DNA of 64,000 nt from Cytophagales bacterium (GCA_030446715.1 JAUJMU010000004.1:294931-358930); one strand, 5' to 3'. Shown: positions 43,288 through 53,151, counted from the stretch's first letter. The notes: a model not told the origin generated them from the sequence alone. Translations and numbers: made by a program.

Positions 43288-43330
43288 TTATTGGGTTATC
43301 GGGTTATTGGGTTATCGGGTTATCGGGTTT
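43288..43330. repeat. Tandem octamer repeat (GGGTTATC/T type)
   Basis: Five consecutive near-identical 8-bp units of TTATTGGG/TTATCGGG between parE and the Uma2 gene. A single related unit pair is seen near 8978-8991. Length variation by slippage is possible. Not a CRISPR: units are contiguous. Confidence 0.8.
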
Positions 43331-43346
43331 GATTAAAAAAAGAAAT

Positions 43347-43919
43347 ATGCTGACCACTCCAGCCATTGTTACTGCCGGGGATTACCTCGCCGCCGAACGA
43401 AAGAGTCCGGAGCGGCATGAGTTTTTACACGGAGAGATTATCCCTATGGGAGGCGCATCATTTCCGCACAATACAATCACGAGCAATCTTGTAATTCTGC
43501 TTGGTTCTTCCTTATGGGAGAAGGATTTCTTTGTCTGTCAGAGCGACATGCGGGTACACAACCCGGTTACCGGCAGTTACTTTTATCCCGATGTAGTCGT
43601 CACGCAGGGTGAACCCGGGTTCGCGGATGAGCAGTTTGACTCCCTGCTCAATCCGGTAATGGTCATTGAAGTACTTTCTTCCGGTACTGAGGCCTATGAC
43701 CGGGGCGACAAGGCTTACGTATACAGCCACATTCCCTCTATGCGCGAATACCTGATCGTATCGCAGGAAGAAGCCTCCGTTGAACACTGGACGAGACTGG
43801 AAGAAAACAAGTGGCAACTGGAAGAAATAAAGGGACTGGAACAGACGCTTCACGTGCTGGGCGGAAGCTGCAGGCTGAAGCTGGCAGACGTGTGCCGGAA
43901 GGTGGTTTTCAAGACCTGA
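43347..43919 (+). CDS. Uma2-family (DUF820) putative restriction-endonuclease-fold protein
   Basis: A 190-residue protein with the PD-(D/E)XK-like Uma2 pattern: RHEFLHGEIIPMGGAS, YFYPDVVVT (catalytic Asp region), NPVMVIEVLSSGTEAYDRGDK (E-x-L/V and downstream Lys) and YLIVSQEEASVEHW. The start at 43347 (MLTTPAIVT) is chosen over a TTG at 43329. Uma2 proteins are abundant in cyanobacteria and Bacteroidota, but their role is unknown. It is inserted between parE and pheA on the same strand, preceded by octamer repeats. Confidence 0.88.
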   Translation: MLTTPAIVTAGDYLAAERKSPERHEFLHGEIIPMGGASFPHNTITSNLVILLGSSLWEKDFFVCQSDMRVHNPVTGSYFYPDVVVTQGEPGFADEQFDSLLNPVMVIEVLSSGTEAYDRGDKAYVYSHIPSMREYLIVSQEEASVEHWTRLEENKWQLEEIKGLEQTLHVLGGSCRLKLADVCRKVVFKT

Positions 43920-43987
43920 ACCAGCCCTTTCAGTCAGCCGGTGTTTTCACGTCTTCCCATATCAAATAACAATTTTCTCTCCGCTTC

Positions 43988-45055
43988 ATGGACCTTACCC
44001 AACTCCGCCAGCAGATAGATGACCTTGATGCCCAACTGCTTCAACTGCTTAACCGGCGGATGGATGTGGTCAAAATGGTGGGTGAGCTCAAGCGGGCCAA
44101 CAAGGCCATCATTTACCGGCCGGAACGCGAAAAGTTTATCATTGACCGCTTGGTGGGCCTGAACAGCGGGCTTCTGACGCGACCAGCCATTGAAGCCATC
44201 TTCCTTGAGATTTTTGCGGTAGCCCGCAACATTGAACTGCCCGAACGCATTGCTTACCTCGGCCCGGAAGGTTCCTTTACCCACCAGGCGGCCGAAAGCC
44301 GGTTTGGGGCCATGAGTGAATACGTGGCGCTGCCCAGCATCCGGTCGGTATTTGAAAGCGTAAACACGGAGCGGACCCGCTTCGGCGTGGTGCCCATCGA
44401 GAACAACCAGGAAGGGATTGTCAACGAAACCATTGACCTGCTGTACGAACTGGACGTTAAGATTGTGGCGGAGCTGCCGCTGGCCATTCATCATACTTTC
44501 GCTACCAAAGCCGAGAAGCTGAGCGAAATCACCCGCATTTATTCGAAGGACATTGCCTTCCGGCAGTGCAACAAGTTTTTGCGGGAGTACTTTGAGCATC
44601 ATCCGGTGGAACTGATTCCGGTGGAGTCTACTTCCAGGGCAGCCCTGATTGTGTCGCAGGAGCCGCAGGCCGCAGCCATCTGTTCGCACATTGCCGCCAA
44701 GTTGTTTGAGGTGCCCATCCTGTTCCACAACATTGAAGACAGCGAGACCAACCGGACCCGCTTTCTGATCATCAGCAAGGATTTCAAGAATGCCAGAAGC
44801 GGCAACGACAAAACAACGATTCTGGTCAATCTGGACAACCAGGCCGGGTCGCTGGCCCGCTTCCTGCAACGGTTTGATGAGAAAAAGATAAACATGACCA
44901 AGATCGAAAGCCGCCCGCTGCGCGAGGGTGAGCAGTTCCGGTCGTGGTTCTATATTGACTTCGACGGCCACATTGACGACGACGACGTGCAGGAAATCAT
45001 CCTCGCCCGGCAGGGGCAGGTGAAATGGGCCGGCAGCTACGTGAAACTTACCTGA
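43988..45055 (+). CDS. pheA: Bifunctional chorismate mutase / prephenate dehydratase
   Basis: Two steps of phenylalanine synthesis in one protein. Residues 1-88 are an AroQ-type chorismate mutase (LRQQIDDLDAQLLQLLNRRM, KRANKAIIYRPEREKFI). Residues ~90-270 are prephenate dehydratase (YLGPEGSFTHQAA, VVPIENNQEGIVNETIDLLY, ETNRTRFLII with the TRF motif). Residues ~278-355 are an ACT domain with the Phe-binding signature KIESRPL, so feedback inhibition by phenylalanine is expected. At 355 residues, length is normal and the frame intact. Confidence 0.96.
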   Translation: MDLTQLRQQIDDLDAQLLQLLNRRMDVVKMVGELKRANKAIIYRPEREKFIIDRLVGLNSGLLTRPAIEAIFLEIFAVARNIELPERIAYLGPEGSFTHQAAESRFGAMSEYVALPSIRSVFESVNTERTRFGVVPIENNQEGIVNETIDLLYELDVKIVAELPLAIHHTFATKAEKLSEITRIYSKDIAFRQCNKFLREYFEHHPVELIPVESTSRAALIVSQEPQAAAICSHIAAKLFEVPILFHNIEDSETNRTRFLIISKDFKNARSGNDKTTILVNLDNQAGSLARFLQRFDEKKINMTKIESRPLREGEQFRSWFYIDFDGHIDDDDVQEIILARQGQVKWAGSYVKLT

Positions 45056-45130
45056 TGGCTGAATGAAAGAAGGATTTATTGAATACGAAGATTTGTTGTT
45101 ACTACGCGGGAAGAAAGAAATGTAATCCAT

Positions 45131-45370
45131 ATGAACGCACTTGAATTTTCGGGTAAGATTGAGGGAGGCGTAATTCGCCTGCCGGAAGGATATGAAGAGT
45201 ATGATAATAGCTATGCCCGGGTGCTTCTGCTTCTGCAGGAGCCTTCTCATTCTATGGATCAGAAAAACAAACTGGAGTTTGTATTCCGAAAAATGGAAAA
45301 CAAGGCTCTGTTTTCAGAAATCAGCACTCCGGTAGAGTGGCAAAAACGCTTAAGGGATGAATGGGAATAA
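45131..45370 (+). CDS. Antitoxin-like small protein of a PIN toxin pair
   Basis: A 79-residue protein (MNALEFSGKIEGGVIRLPEG...) of the kind that precedes PIN-domain genes. It has a short beta start like DUF104/AbrB-type antitoxins (SGKIEGGVIRLPEGYEEYD) and a helical tail (SEISTPVEWQKRLRDEWE) that would wrap the toxin. Its stop overlaps the start of the PIN gene by 14 nt, typical of coupled type II toxin-antitoxin operons. Confidence 0.78.
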   Translation: MNALEFSGKIEGGVIRLPEGYEEYDNSYARVLLLLQEPSHSMDQKNKLEFVFRKMENKALFSEISTPVEWQKRLRDEWE

Positions 45371-45753
45371 GGCTTTACCGGACTCCAATATTCTGATCTA
45401 TGCCTCCAGACGAGAGATAGATATTGAAGCACTTCTCAATGCTTACAACTCGTTTTCGGTTTCCATTATCACATATATGGAAGTTTATGGCTATAATTTT
45501 CAGGATGATACCGAGAGAAAGTTAGTCGATGAGCTCTTCCAGGTACTGGAGATTATAGACATCAACCGACCGATAGCCGATTTTACTGTTCGATACAAAA
45601 AAAATAAAACCAGAAAGATCCGACTGCCGGATGCTGTTATATTGTCTACCTGCCAAATGGATCGGTGCTGAGTTGGTAACCAATGACTTTGACGATTTCC
45701 GCGGCATCGATGATCAGATCATTATCAGAAAGATTGAAGACTTTAAAAAATAG
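45357..45753 (+). CDS. PIN-domain toxin (VapC-like), one-base frameshift near the 3' end
   Basis: A PIN ribonuclease of about 130 residues: ALPDSNILIYASRREID (first acidic residue), SIITYMEVYGYNF (Glu), KIRLPDAVILSTC (Asp) and, in the corrected frame, WIGAELVTNDFDDFRG with the last acidic residues. The frame breaks at about 45652 because of one extra C, giving an early stop at 45671. The corrected end is 45753. Whether the break is a sequence error or an inactivating mutation cannot be decided; the antitoxin is intact either way. Confidence 0.8.
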
Positions 45754-45817
45754 TTTTTATCTCACTCTTCAGTCCTTAATTCTATTAAATCAATAATTCA
45801 ATCATTTTCACTTATAC

Positions 45818-48424
45818 ATGTCGAACGAGCAAGCAGACAAGGAGATTCTGCACAATGCAGAAGTGATCTCCGGCATGTACGAAAACTGGTTTCTTGAATA
45901 CGCTTCCTACGTGATACTGGAGCGGGCCGTGCCCGCGATGGAAGACGGCCTGAAGCCGGTTCAACGCCGGATTCTGCACGCAATGAAAGAAATGGACGAT
46001 GGCCGCTTCAACAAAGTGGCAAACATCATCGGGCAGTCGATGCAGTACCACCCGCACGGTGATGCCTCCATCGGCGAGGCCATTGTGAACCTCGGCCAGA
46101 AGGACCTGCTCATTGAAACGCAAGGGAACTGGGGCGACGCACGGACCGGCGACGGGGCGGCAGCCAGCCGGTACATTGAGGCCCGTCTGAGCAAATTTGC
46201 CCTTGAAGTCGTTTTCAATCCCGATACCACCGAATGGCAGCTTTCGTACGACGGCCGTAAAAAGGAGCCCGTAACCCTGCCGGTTAAGTTTCCGCTGCTG
46301 CTGGCGCAGGGGGTGGAAGGCATTGCAGTCGGCCTTGCGACCAAGATCATGCCCCACAACTTCATCGAGCTGATTGAGGCTTCGGTTGATATTCTGAAGG
46401 GCAAGGAAGCCAGCGTGTTTCCTGACTTTATGACCGGTGGCCAGATTGACGTTTCGGCGTACAACGGCGGCCAGCGCGGCGGCAAGGTCCGCATCCGGGC
46501 GCACATTGAGGAGCTGGACAAGAAAACGCTGGTGATCCGCGACGTGCCCTACGGCGTCACGACCGAGCAACTGAAGGAATCCATTGTAAAAGCCGGGGAA
46601 TCGGGCAAGATCAAGATCAAAAAACCCGATAAGGGCACGCAGGCCGTGGAGGACAACACGGCGGCTGAAGTCGAGATTCTGGTTCACCTTGCGCCCGGCA
46701 CTTCGCCCGACATCACCATTGATGCGCTGTATGCCTTCACGGACTGCGAAGTATCGGTTTCGCCCAACGCCTGCGTGATTGTGGAAGATAAGCCCCACTT
46801 CCTGACGGTAAACGAAATCCTGAGGGTTTCAACGGCCAACACGAAGGAACTGCTGCGGCGGGAACTGGAAATCCGCAAGGCCGAATTGCTGGAAAGGCTG
46901 CTGTACGCTTCCCTTGAGAAAATATTCATCGAGAACCGGATCTACCGCAAAATTGAGGAGTGCGAAACGTGGGAAGACGTGATTCTCACCATCGACAAGG
47001 GCCTGAAACCCTTCAAAAAGCAGTTTTACCGCGAAATCACCACGGATGATATTGTACGCCTGACCGAGATCAAGATCAAGCGCATCTCCCGTTACGACGG
47101 CTTCAAGGCCGACGAACTGATGAAGCGGCTGACGGAGGAACTGGCCGAAACCGAGGACAATCTGGCCAACCTGACCCGCTACGCAATCGGGTACTTCAAA
47201 GACCTGCTGAAGAAGTACGGCAAGGGCCGGGAACGTAAAACGGAAATCCGGTCTTTCAATACCATTGCCGCCACGCAGGTAGCTGCCGCCAACCAGAAGT
47301 TGTACGTGAACCGCAAGGATGGATTTATCGGTTCCGGCCTGAAGAAAGATGAGAATACCGAATACATCGGCGACTGCTCCGACATTGATGACATCGTCGT
47401 GTTCCGCCGCGACGGCAAGTGTCAGGTCTCCCGGATTCAGGACAAGGTTTTTGTGGGCAAGGACATTATCCACGCCGCCGTGTTCAGGAAGAACGATGAA
47501 CGGATGGTATACAACATGTCCTACGTGGATGGCAAAACGGGCATCTGTTACGTGAAGCGGTTCCAGATTACGGCCGTCACAAGGGACAGAGAGTACGACC
47601 TTGCCGGCAAGAATCCCGGATCAAAGGTGCTGTATTTCTCGGCCAACCCCAATGCCGAAGCCGAAACCGTTTCCGTAAGTCTTACCCCGGCGAGCAAGGC
47701 CAAGCAGAAAGTATTTGATTTTGACTTTGCCACCATAGATGTCAAAGGCCGCGAAGCCATTGGCAACATGCTGACGAAGTACCCGGTGAAGAAGGTGCTG
47801 TTCAAATCGGCCGGTACCTCCACCATGGGCGGGCTGGACATCTGGTACGACGAGATCATCGGTCGGCTCAACACCGACAAGCGGGGCCGTTACCTGGGCA
47901 ACTTTGACGGTGAAGACCGGATTCTGGTGATTTACCACACCGGGGAATATGAACTCACCAATTACGAATTCACCAACCGGTACGAACCGAAGGACATTGC
48001 TGTAATCGGGAAATTCAATCCGGAGAAAGTAATTTCGGCGGTGCATTTCGACGGCGGATCGGCTCACTTCTACGCCAAACGGTTCCGGATTGACCGCACC
48101 ACCGTAGACAAGAAATTCAGCTTCATCAGCGAAGGAAAAAATTCACGATTGGTAGTGGTCACAACGGCGCTGCAGCCTCAGGTGGAGATTACAACCAAAA
48201 AGGGACGGGAAGAAGAAACCGCTACCTACGACCTTGACGTAATCACGGAGGTCCGGGGCTGGAAGGCGCTGGGCCACAAACTGCCCGGCGAGAAGATCAC
48301 CAGAGTAAAGCTGCTGGCTTCGCGGATAGATGCGGATGTGGAGTGGAAGATGAACGGCAAGAGCAAGGAGAAGGATGATAAGGACGAGGGGGATGAGAAA
48401 GGCGGGCAGTTGGGTATTTTCTGA
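45818..48424 (+). CDS. parC: DNA topoisomerase IV subunit A
   Basis: Breakage-reunion subunit partner of parE. GLKPVQRRILHAM and YHPHGDASIGEAIVN (quinolone-resistance-determining region, Ser84) precede the catalytic Tyr119 in GAAASRYIEARLSKF. The coiled-coil tower region follows, then a C-terminal beta-propeller-like domain with repeated blade motifs (EYIGDCSDIDDIVVFRRDGKCQ, partly quoted, and VLVIYHTGEYELTNYEFTNR-type). 868 residues; the acidic C-terminus DEGDEKGGQLGIF is typical of Bacteroidota ParC. It lies 65 nt after the PIN gene. Confidence 0.95.
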   Translation: MSNEQADKEILHNAEVISGMYENWFLEYASYVILERAVPAMEDGLKPVQRRILHAMKEMDDGRFNKVANIIGQSMQYHPHGDASIGEAIVNLGQKDLLIETQGNWGDARTGDGAAASRYIEARLSKFALEVVFNPDTTEWQLSYDGRKKEPVTLPVKFPLLLAQGVEGIAVGLATKIMPHNFIELIEASVDILKGKEASVFPDFMTGGQIDVSAYNGGQRGGKVRIRAHIEELDKKTLVIRDVPYGVTTEQLKESIVKAGESGKIKIKKPDKGTQAVEDNTAAEVEILVHLAPGTSPDITIDALYAFTDCEVSVSPNACVIVEDKPHFLTVNEILRVSTANTKELLRRELEIRKAELLERLLYASLEKIFIENRIYRKIEECETWEDVILTIDKGLKPFKKQFYREITTDDIVRLTEIKIKRISRYDGFKADELMKRLTEELAETEDNLANLTRYAIGYFKDLLKKYGKGRERKTEIRSFNTIAATQVAAANQKLYVNRKDGFIGSGLKKDENTEYIGDCSDIDDIVVFRRDGKCQVSRIQDKVFVGKDIIHAAVFRKNDERMVYNMSYVDGKTGICYVKRFQITAVTRDREYDLAGKNPGSKVLYFSANPNAEAETVSVSLTPASKAKQKVFDFDFATIDVKGREAIGNMLTKYPVKKVLFKSAGTSTMGGLDIWYDEIIGRLNTDKRGRYLGNFDGEDRILVIYHTGEYELTNYEFTNRYEPKDIAVIGKFNPEKVISAVHFDGGSAHFYAKRFRIDRTTVDKKFSFISEGKNSRLVVVTTALQPQVEITTKKGREEETATYDLDVITEVRGWKALGHKLPGEKITRVKLLASRIDADVEWKMNGKSKEKDDKDEGDEKGGQLGIF

Positions 48425-48426
48425 AG

Positions 48427-48475
48427 GGCCTCACCCCCGGCCCCTCTCCGAAAGAGAGGGGCCGGGGGTGAGGCC
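48427..48475. terminator. 22-bp perfect GC-rich hairpin between convergent genes
   Basis: Arms 48427-48448 and 48454-48475 (GGCCTCACCCCCGGCCCCTC plus two bases, and its reverse complement) with the loop CGAAA. It sits 2 nt after the parC stop and 17 nt before the convergent ABC gene stop, so it can serve both. The sequence resembles dispersed REP-like palindromes found in many genomes. Confidence 0.7.
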
Positions 48476-48491
48476 TCCGGAAGTGAGGCCC

Positions 48492-49175
48492 CTACGCCAG
48501 TTGCTCGGGTTTGCTCTCCACCAGGTAGCCGTCCATCAGCTGCACGATGCGGTTTCCGTACCGGGCATTGTGCTCAGAGTGGGTCACCTGAATGATGGTC
48601 ATGCCTTCATCATTCAGCTTCTTGAACAGTTCCATGATCGTTTTCCCCTGGTCAGAGTGCAGGTTACCGGTCGGTTCGTCGGCGAGGAGCAGCTTGGGCT
48701 GGCCGATGATGGCCCGGGCAATGCCGACCAGTTGTTGCTGGCCGCCGGAGAGCTGGGTGGGAAATAAGTCTTTTTTGGCCACCATTCCGAACCGGTCCAG
48801 GATGTCGGCCACCATGCTTTTCCGCTCCGATGACTTCACGCCTTTGTACAGCAGCGGAGTTTCGATGTTTTCGTAAACCGTCAGTTCATCAATGAGGTGG
48901 TACGCCTGGAACACAAAACCAATGTGGTGCTTGTGCAACTCGGTGCGGCGGCGGTCCTTCATCTGGTGCACCGGCTCATCAAGGAAATAATACTCACCGG
49001 CCGAGGGTTCTTCCAGCATGCCGATGATGTTGAGCAGCGTGGATTTGCCGGAACCGCTGGGTCCCATGATGGAAACAAACTCGCCCTGCTTTACATTAAG
49101 GTCAATGTTTTTGAGAATAAAAACCCGCTGATATTTGGAATCAATGAATTTGTCGATGTTACGGAGTTGAAACAT
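48492..49175 (-). CDS. ABC transporter ATP-binding protein (MacB/LolD type)
   Basis: A 227-residue ATPase. Walker A GPSGSGKS is at residues 38-45, the signature LSGGQQQ near 140, Walker [15 protein letters not shown] follows, and the H-loop is in [12 protein letters not shown]. The MacB/LolD subtype is indicated by [18 protein letters not shown] and the DEPTGNLHS sequence. Its permease is not adjacent in this window. It is convergent with parC and is followed upstream by the glycan cluster after a 178-nt gap with no recognised feature. Confidence 0.93.
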   Translation of the reverse strand: MFQLRNIDKFIDSKYQRVFILKNIDLNVKQGEFVSIMGPSGSGKSTLLNIIGMLEEPSAGEYYFLDEPVHQMKDRRRTELHKHHIGFVFQAYHLIDELTVYENIETPLLYKGVKSSERKSMVADILDRFGMVAKKDLFPTQLSGGQQQLVGIARAIIGQPKLLLADEPTGNLHSDQGKTIMELFKKLNDEGMTIIQVTHSEHNARYGNRIVQLMDGYLVESKPEQLA

Positions 49176-49353
49176 AACCAGAGGAGATAAAAGAACAAGA
49201 GGAAGATAGGAAAGAATTCAGGAAAAGCTTATCCAATATCAATGCCAGCATTGTAAATCACTGATAATCAACAGAGTTAATCAGAGACACACAGGAAAAC
49301 TGTCCGGAAACGGACAATGTCGTCCGGACAAGGACGGAATCTGCACCTACCCT

Positions 49354-50250
49354 CTACCTGACCTGGTTGAGCAGGCTGTGTTTTACAATTCCCAACGTTC
49401 TCCGTTCAAAGAGGGAGGGCGGGTGGTTCAGAACCGAACGGTAGAAATACTTCATCCCTTTTTTATTTTGCCGGGATAAGATCAGGTGCAGCGCAATGTA
49501 AGAGTCCCAGTAAGATTCGGTCTGCCTGTAATACCGGCCAAACTTCTCCTTCACAACCTTATCCGCAAAGGCGTACTGAAGGGCCAGTTCTTTCCGTTTC
49601 AGGAGCATATCTTCCGGATACTGCACCACACTCCGGCTTTCATGATCTACCAGGGCGGCCGATACGCGGTTGTCCGTTTTCAACCCGCAGTTAGCTGCCA
49701 CCCGGACCCAAAGTTCCCAGTCTTCGGATCCGGAAAGCTGCCGGTCTTCATTGAACCGAAACCGGGCCGCGGTGTCTTTCCGCAGAAAGCAGCCGGCACA
49801 GCTCAGGGGATTGCCTTTGATGAAGATTGAAATATCATCTGATTTCAGGGAATCAACTTTGACTTTGCTGTTTCCGTGACTGTCGGTCACCTCGTAAGCC
49901 AGGTGCAGGAAAGGAGGCGAAGCATACCTATAAATGGATTCCGCGGCGTTCTGGAGGTAGTGAGGATATAGCAGGTCGTCGGAGTCAAGAAAGGTTACGT
50001 AATCGCCAGTTGCCCGCGCTGTGCCATAGTTACGGGCCGCGGCTCTTTCTCCGTTTTCTTTTTTAAAGTACCTGACTTTGGGACTATTGATGCTTCTGAC
50101 TACTTCTCCAGTATTATCAGTGCTGCCGTCGTCCACTACAAGTACTTCGAAGTGGGGCCAGGTCTGGGATAGTACGCTGTTAAGGGTACGGGTAATGAAG
50201 CCGGCCCGGTTGTAGGTGGGGATGATGACGGAGAAGAGAGGCTGATTCAT
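49354..50250 (-). CDS. Glycosyltransferase family 2
   Basis: A 298-residue GT-A enzyme: FSVIIPTYNRAGFITRTLNS, VLVVDDGSTDNT, GDYVTFLDSDDLLYP (DxD-type metal site) and the later LSGSEDWELWVRVA with the ED acceptor motif. It is the last gene of the minus-strand glycan cluster in the direction of transcription, 24 nt after the membrane glycosyltransferase. It probably adds one sugar to a surface polysaccharide or lipid-linked oligosaccharide; donor and acceptor are unknown. Confidence 0.92.
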   Translation of the reverse strand: MNQPLFSVIIPTYNRAGFITRTLNSVLSQTWPHFEVLVVDDGSTDNTGEVVRSINSPKVRYFKKENGERAAARNYGTARATGDYVTFLDSDDLLYPHYLQNAAESIYRYASPPFLHLAYEVTDSHGNSKVKVDSLKSDDISIFIKGNPLSCAGCFLRKDTAARFRFNEDRQLSGSEDWELWVRVAANCGLKTDNRVSAALVDHESRSVVQYPEDMLLKRKELALQYAFADKVVKEKFGRYYRQTESYWDSYIALHLILSRQNKKGMKYFYRSVLNHPPSLFERRTLGIVKHSLLNQVR

Positions 50251-50274
50251 TAGGTTCCGGGCTTTTTATCAGTC

Positions 50275-52011
50275 TCACTTTTTGAGAACAAACACCCGCG
50301 CAAAACGGCTGATGTTTACATTCTGATAGGCTGCATCGGGTGCCATATCGCCTGAATCCTTTGGCAGAATCAGGCAATCCCTCTTTTGTTCACCGACTGC
50401 CACATCCTGACTGGATGTAGTTGCAGAGTATGACCGGCCACGCAGCGTGTAATGGTAGAAAAGTAACACTTCAAGGTAATCGTTATCACACCGAAAAGTA
50501 TTCAGATTCCCAGCCATGGCAAATTTTGCTATCTTTTCGGCATCCCGGTCAAGGGCATAATTTTCAGAATAAGCTCTGGCGAATAAAGCTGAATTAACCG
50601 TAATGATAGCGCAGATAAGAAGCGTTATACTAACCAGTCCGGCTTTTACAGAAGCCAAAACCCATAGCACCATCAAAGCTATTCCAATCGTCAGCGGCCA
50701 GAAGCAGTAAACCCACGTACGCTCAAATGGAATGACTGAATGTGCCAATAAAAATACCGGGGGGGTTATCAGAAAAATAAGGGCTCCGGCAGTCAGGCGA
50801 TGATAAATTTTACTGGTAAAGCATACAAGTAACAAGTATAAAACCACACCGGCAACAAACAAGTATCCATAGGAGAAGACTGATCCCAAAAACCAGTTGC
50901 CAGTTCTTAACAGGTGCGTTGGCAGGCCTGCCAGCACTTCCGACCTTGTCCGCGTACTGACGTATGGGTTATTGAATACGGATTGCCAGCCGCTTACCAG
51001 AAATACGGGGGTATACAACAGAAGAGTCAGCACTACGGTTACCAGCCCGGACCAAATCAATGCCCGAAGTTTCGCATAATCTCTATCCAGCAGGAAGAAG
51101 ATGAACCCGTAGATACCTGACGCAACGAAGGCATACAGATAAGATGGTATAGAATAAAAGCCAGCGGTACTGACTGCTATCCATAATCCCCAGTGGAACC
51201 TCCGGGCCGGACCACTGACTATTTTGTACATGATATAAAATCCAAGGAGGGCGAACCAGGCATACAGTAAATAGCCCCTTGCCTGCACCGAGTATAAGGC
51301 AACCGGGTAAGAAGAGGCAAACGTAACTGTTGAGAGAATGGCAACCTTGAAATCAAATAACTCCTTCAGGATCAGCAATACTGACCAGAATACCAGACCA
51401 AGTAAGATCACATTGGGTAGCCGGAGGGCAAAAGTAACATCCACTGGCAACAAGGTAGAAAGGTTGGTCAGCAGAGAAAAAAGAATGTGGTTATTGGGCG
51501 CAGGGTAATAGCTGGCAGATACCAGAACATTTTTGGATGACATGTTGAGATAAGTCCACGCCTCGTCATACGATACCGGATAAGTGGCGGCCTGGTAAAT
51601 TCTCAAAACCAGTAAACCTCCCAAAGCAAGCCAGCAAATAGCTTTTTCCTGCCTGTTCAGACAGGAGTAGCGGGTTTTGACCTTTTGCAAAAGGAGGATA
51701 AGGAATGCTGCAATTGATTTCAGGCCCGAGCAGATTTTCTGATAAGCCAGTAAAACAACAACCAGGTAAACGACAGTCAGTCCGGCCATGCCCCATCTGA
51801 TCACCGAGAACCGGCCGGGAGTCAGAAACTGCTGTTGAAATTCCTGCAGGCGGTGCAATTTGCCGGCAGATTGCAGAACAATCCGGCAAAAGTCCGGATA
51901 GGGAAAAGCCCACAGTACAATACCGGCCGATACCAGTACCAGTCCGATCAGCAGCAGTGTCCCTTTCAAAAGAAAGGTGGATATTGTTTTATTTGCAGGA
52001 TTAGCAATCAT
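50275..52011 (-). CDS. Multi-pass membrane glycosyltransferase (GT39/ArnT-like, GT-C)
   Basis: A 578-residue integral membrane protein with about 12 hydrophobic segments. The first large loop carries YPVSYDEAWTYLNMS, matching the Asp-Glu catalytic loop of GT-C enzymes that use polyprenyl-phosphate sugars. RLPNVILLGLV and the later helices fit the PMT/ArnT fold. It ends with a soluble tail (SRFARVFVLKK). It lies between GT2 and GT4 genes with 24-nt gaps, so it is part of the same transcript. Acceptor unknown. Confidence 0.82.
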   Translation of the reverse strand: MIANPANKTISTFLLKGTLLLIGLVLVSAGIVLWAFPYPDFCRIVLQSAGKLHRLQEFQQQFLTPGRFSVIRWGMAGLTVVYLVVVLLAYQKICSGLKSIAAFLILLLQKVKTRYSCLNRQEKAICWLALGGLLVLRIYQAATYPVSYDEAWTYLNMSSKNVLVSASYYPAPNNHILFSLLTNLSTLLPVDVTFALRLPNVILLGLVFWSVLLILKELFDFKVAILSTVTFASSYPVALYSVQARGYLLYAWFALLGFYIMYKIVSGPARRFHWGLWIAVSTAGFYSIPSYLYAFVASGIYGFIFFLLDRDYAKLRALIWSGLVTVVLTLLLYTPVFLVSGWQSVFNNPYVSTRTRSEVLAGLPTHLLRTGNWFLGSVFSYGYLFVAGVVLYLLLVCFTSKIYHRLTAGALIFLITPPVFLLAHSVIPFERTWVYCFWPLTIGIALMVLWVLASVKAGLVSITLLICAIITVNSALFARAYSENYALDRDAEKIAKFAMAGNLNTFRCDNDYLEVLLFYHYTLRGRSYSATTSSQDVAVGEQKRDCLILPKDSGDMAPDAAYQNVNISRFARVFVLKK

Positions 52012-52035
52012 AAAAATCGAAGACTATTCGGATAG

Positions 52036-53151
52036 TCAACTTTTATATAGTTTTTCAAGTTTATCCAGCATCCCTTCCAATTTAAAGTGCTGGTTTACAT
52101 CCTCCAGGCCTTGCCGGCTTAGGTGCTCCCGCAAATCCTTTTCTTCCAACAATCTTTTGGTAGCCAAAAAAATAGCTTCCTCATCTCTGAAGGGCACAAC
52201 CAGGGCATTCTGGCCATGCTCAACAAACTCAGTTGCTACTCCCGATAAAGTAAAAACAGACGGAATACCGGCAGCCAGTGCCTCCACGTATGTCTGGCCA
52301 AAAGCTTCGAGGTGATTGTTGATCGGCACGTGAACAAATACATCAAATAACTGGTACAAGGCGGCAATGTCCTCCTCGAAAGGAATTTCGCTATAGGTTC
52401 CCTTGGGGAGGTGAGACAGTAATTTATGAATTTCGGCGGCGTAGTTGCCGGAAGCATTGGCAAGGACCAGATGCGCATCGGGAAAAATATTCAGCAGTTT
52501 CCCAAATGCCGGAATTACAAATTGTATTCCCTTCAGTTCAAAGTAGCGGGAAATCACGCCGATAACCGGAGCTTTCCCTTCAGGATTGTATTTCCTCCGA
52601 AGGCTGTTCACCCGGTGTTCGGGCACCTGTCTGAATTCTTCCAGTCTGAACCCATGGTGAATCACGTGGATTCTACGGGCACTCACACCTTCCCTCAGCA
52701 GAGCCTGTTTTACATTCTCACTGATGGCTACTATATCCGTAGCCAATGCATGGATGAGCTTATCGTACCAGACAGCGCGGGGAAAATATACCTGATGGAA
52801 GGTTGCATAATGCCGGGTATACATCCGTTTTTTTACACCGGCCAGCTTTGCTGCAAGTAACCCGATCAGGGAGGCATCGAACAGGTGGCAGTGTACAAGT
52901 CGTGCCTTGTGGCGGAGTAAAATACGGACAACCCGGAAGATAGCCCTTATCACATCCTTCTTACCCGAATATTGGATCCGAAAAACCGGAATATTCCAGG
53001 ACTGCAATACTGTTTCCAGTTCCGACGGTCCGTGGTTAAGCAGGATAAAAGCCAATCCGGCCCGGTCCTTCTTCCACGCCTGGGCAATCCATTCAAAAGC
53101 AAGGGATTTATTGATTCCGGAAATAATATAAAAGAGCTGGGGCGAAGCCAT
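52036..53151 (-). CDS. Glycosyltransferase family 4
   Basis: A 371-residue GT-B enzyme. The N-terminal domain contains HCHLFDASLIGLLAAKLAG and RHYATFHQVYFP. The nucleotide-sugar side shows VIGVISRYFELKGIQFVIPA, then FVHVPINNHLEAFGQTYVEA (E-x7-E motif) and AGIPSVFTLSGVATEFVEHG. Retaining transferase of the surface-glycan cluster; sugar unknown. A 67-nt gap separates it from the upstream GT2 gene. Confidence 0.92.
   Translation of the reverse strand: MASPQLFYIISGINKSLAFEWIAQAWKKDRAGLAFILLNHGPSELETVLQSWNIPVFRIQYSGKKDVIRAIFRVVRILLRHKARLVHCHLFDASLIGLLAAKLAGVKKRMYTRHYATFHQVYFPRAVWYDKLIHALATDIVAISENVKQALLREGVSARRIHVIHHGFRLEEFRQVPEHRVNSLRRKYNPEGKAPVIGVISRYFELKGIQFVIPAFGKLLNIFPDAHLVLANASGNYAAEIHKLLSHLPKGTYSEIPFEEDIAALYQLFDVFVHVPINNHLEAFGQTYVEALAAGIPSVFTLSGVATEFVEHGQNALVVPFRDEEAIFLATKRLLEEKDLREHLSRQGLEDVNQHFKLEGMLDKLEKLYKS

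Noticed and set aside
43288-43330. Regular short repeats that might suggest a CRISPR remnant
   Set aside because: Units are 8 bp and directly contiguous with no spacers; this is a simple tandem repeat.
43934-45250. 438-residue open frame on the minus strand
   Set aside because: It is antisense to pheA, which has all catalytic motifs. The minus-strand product is rich in His, Gln, Val and Phe with no motif, as expected for a shadow frame.
45812-46798. 328-residue open frame on the minus strand
   Set aside because: Antisense to the catalytic core of parC; no recognisable domain.
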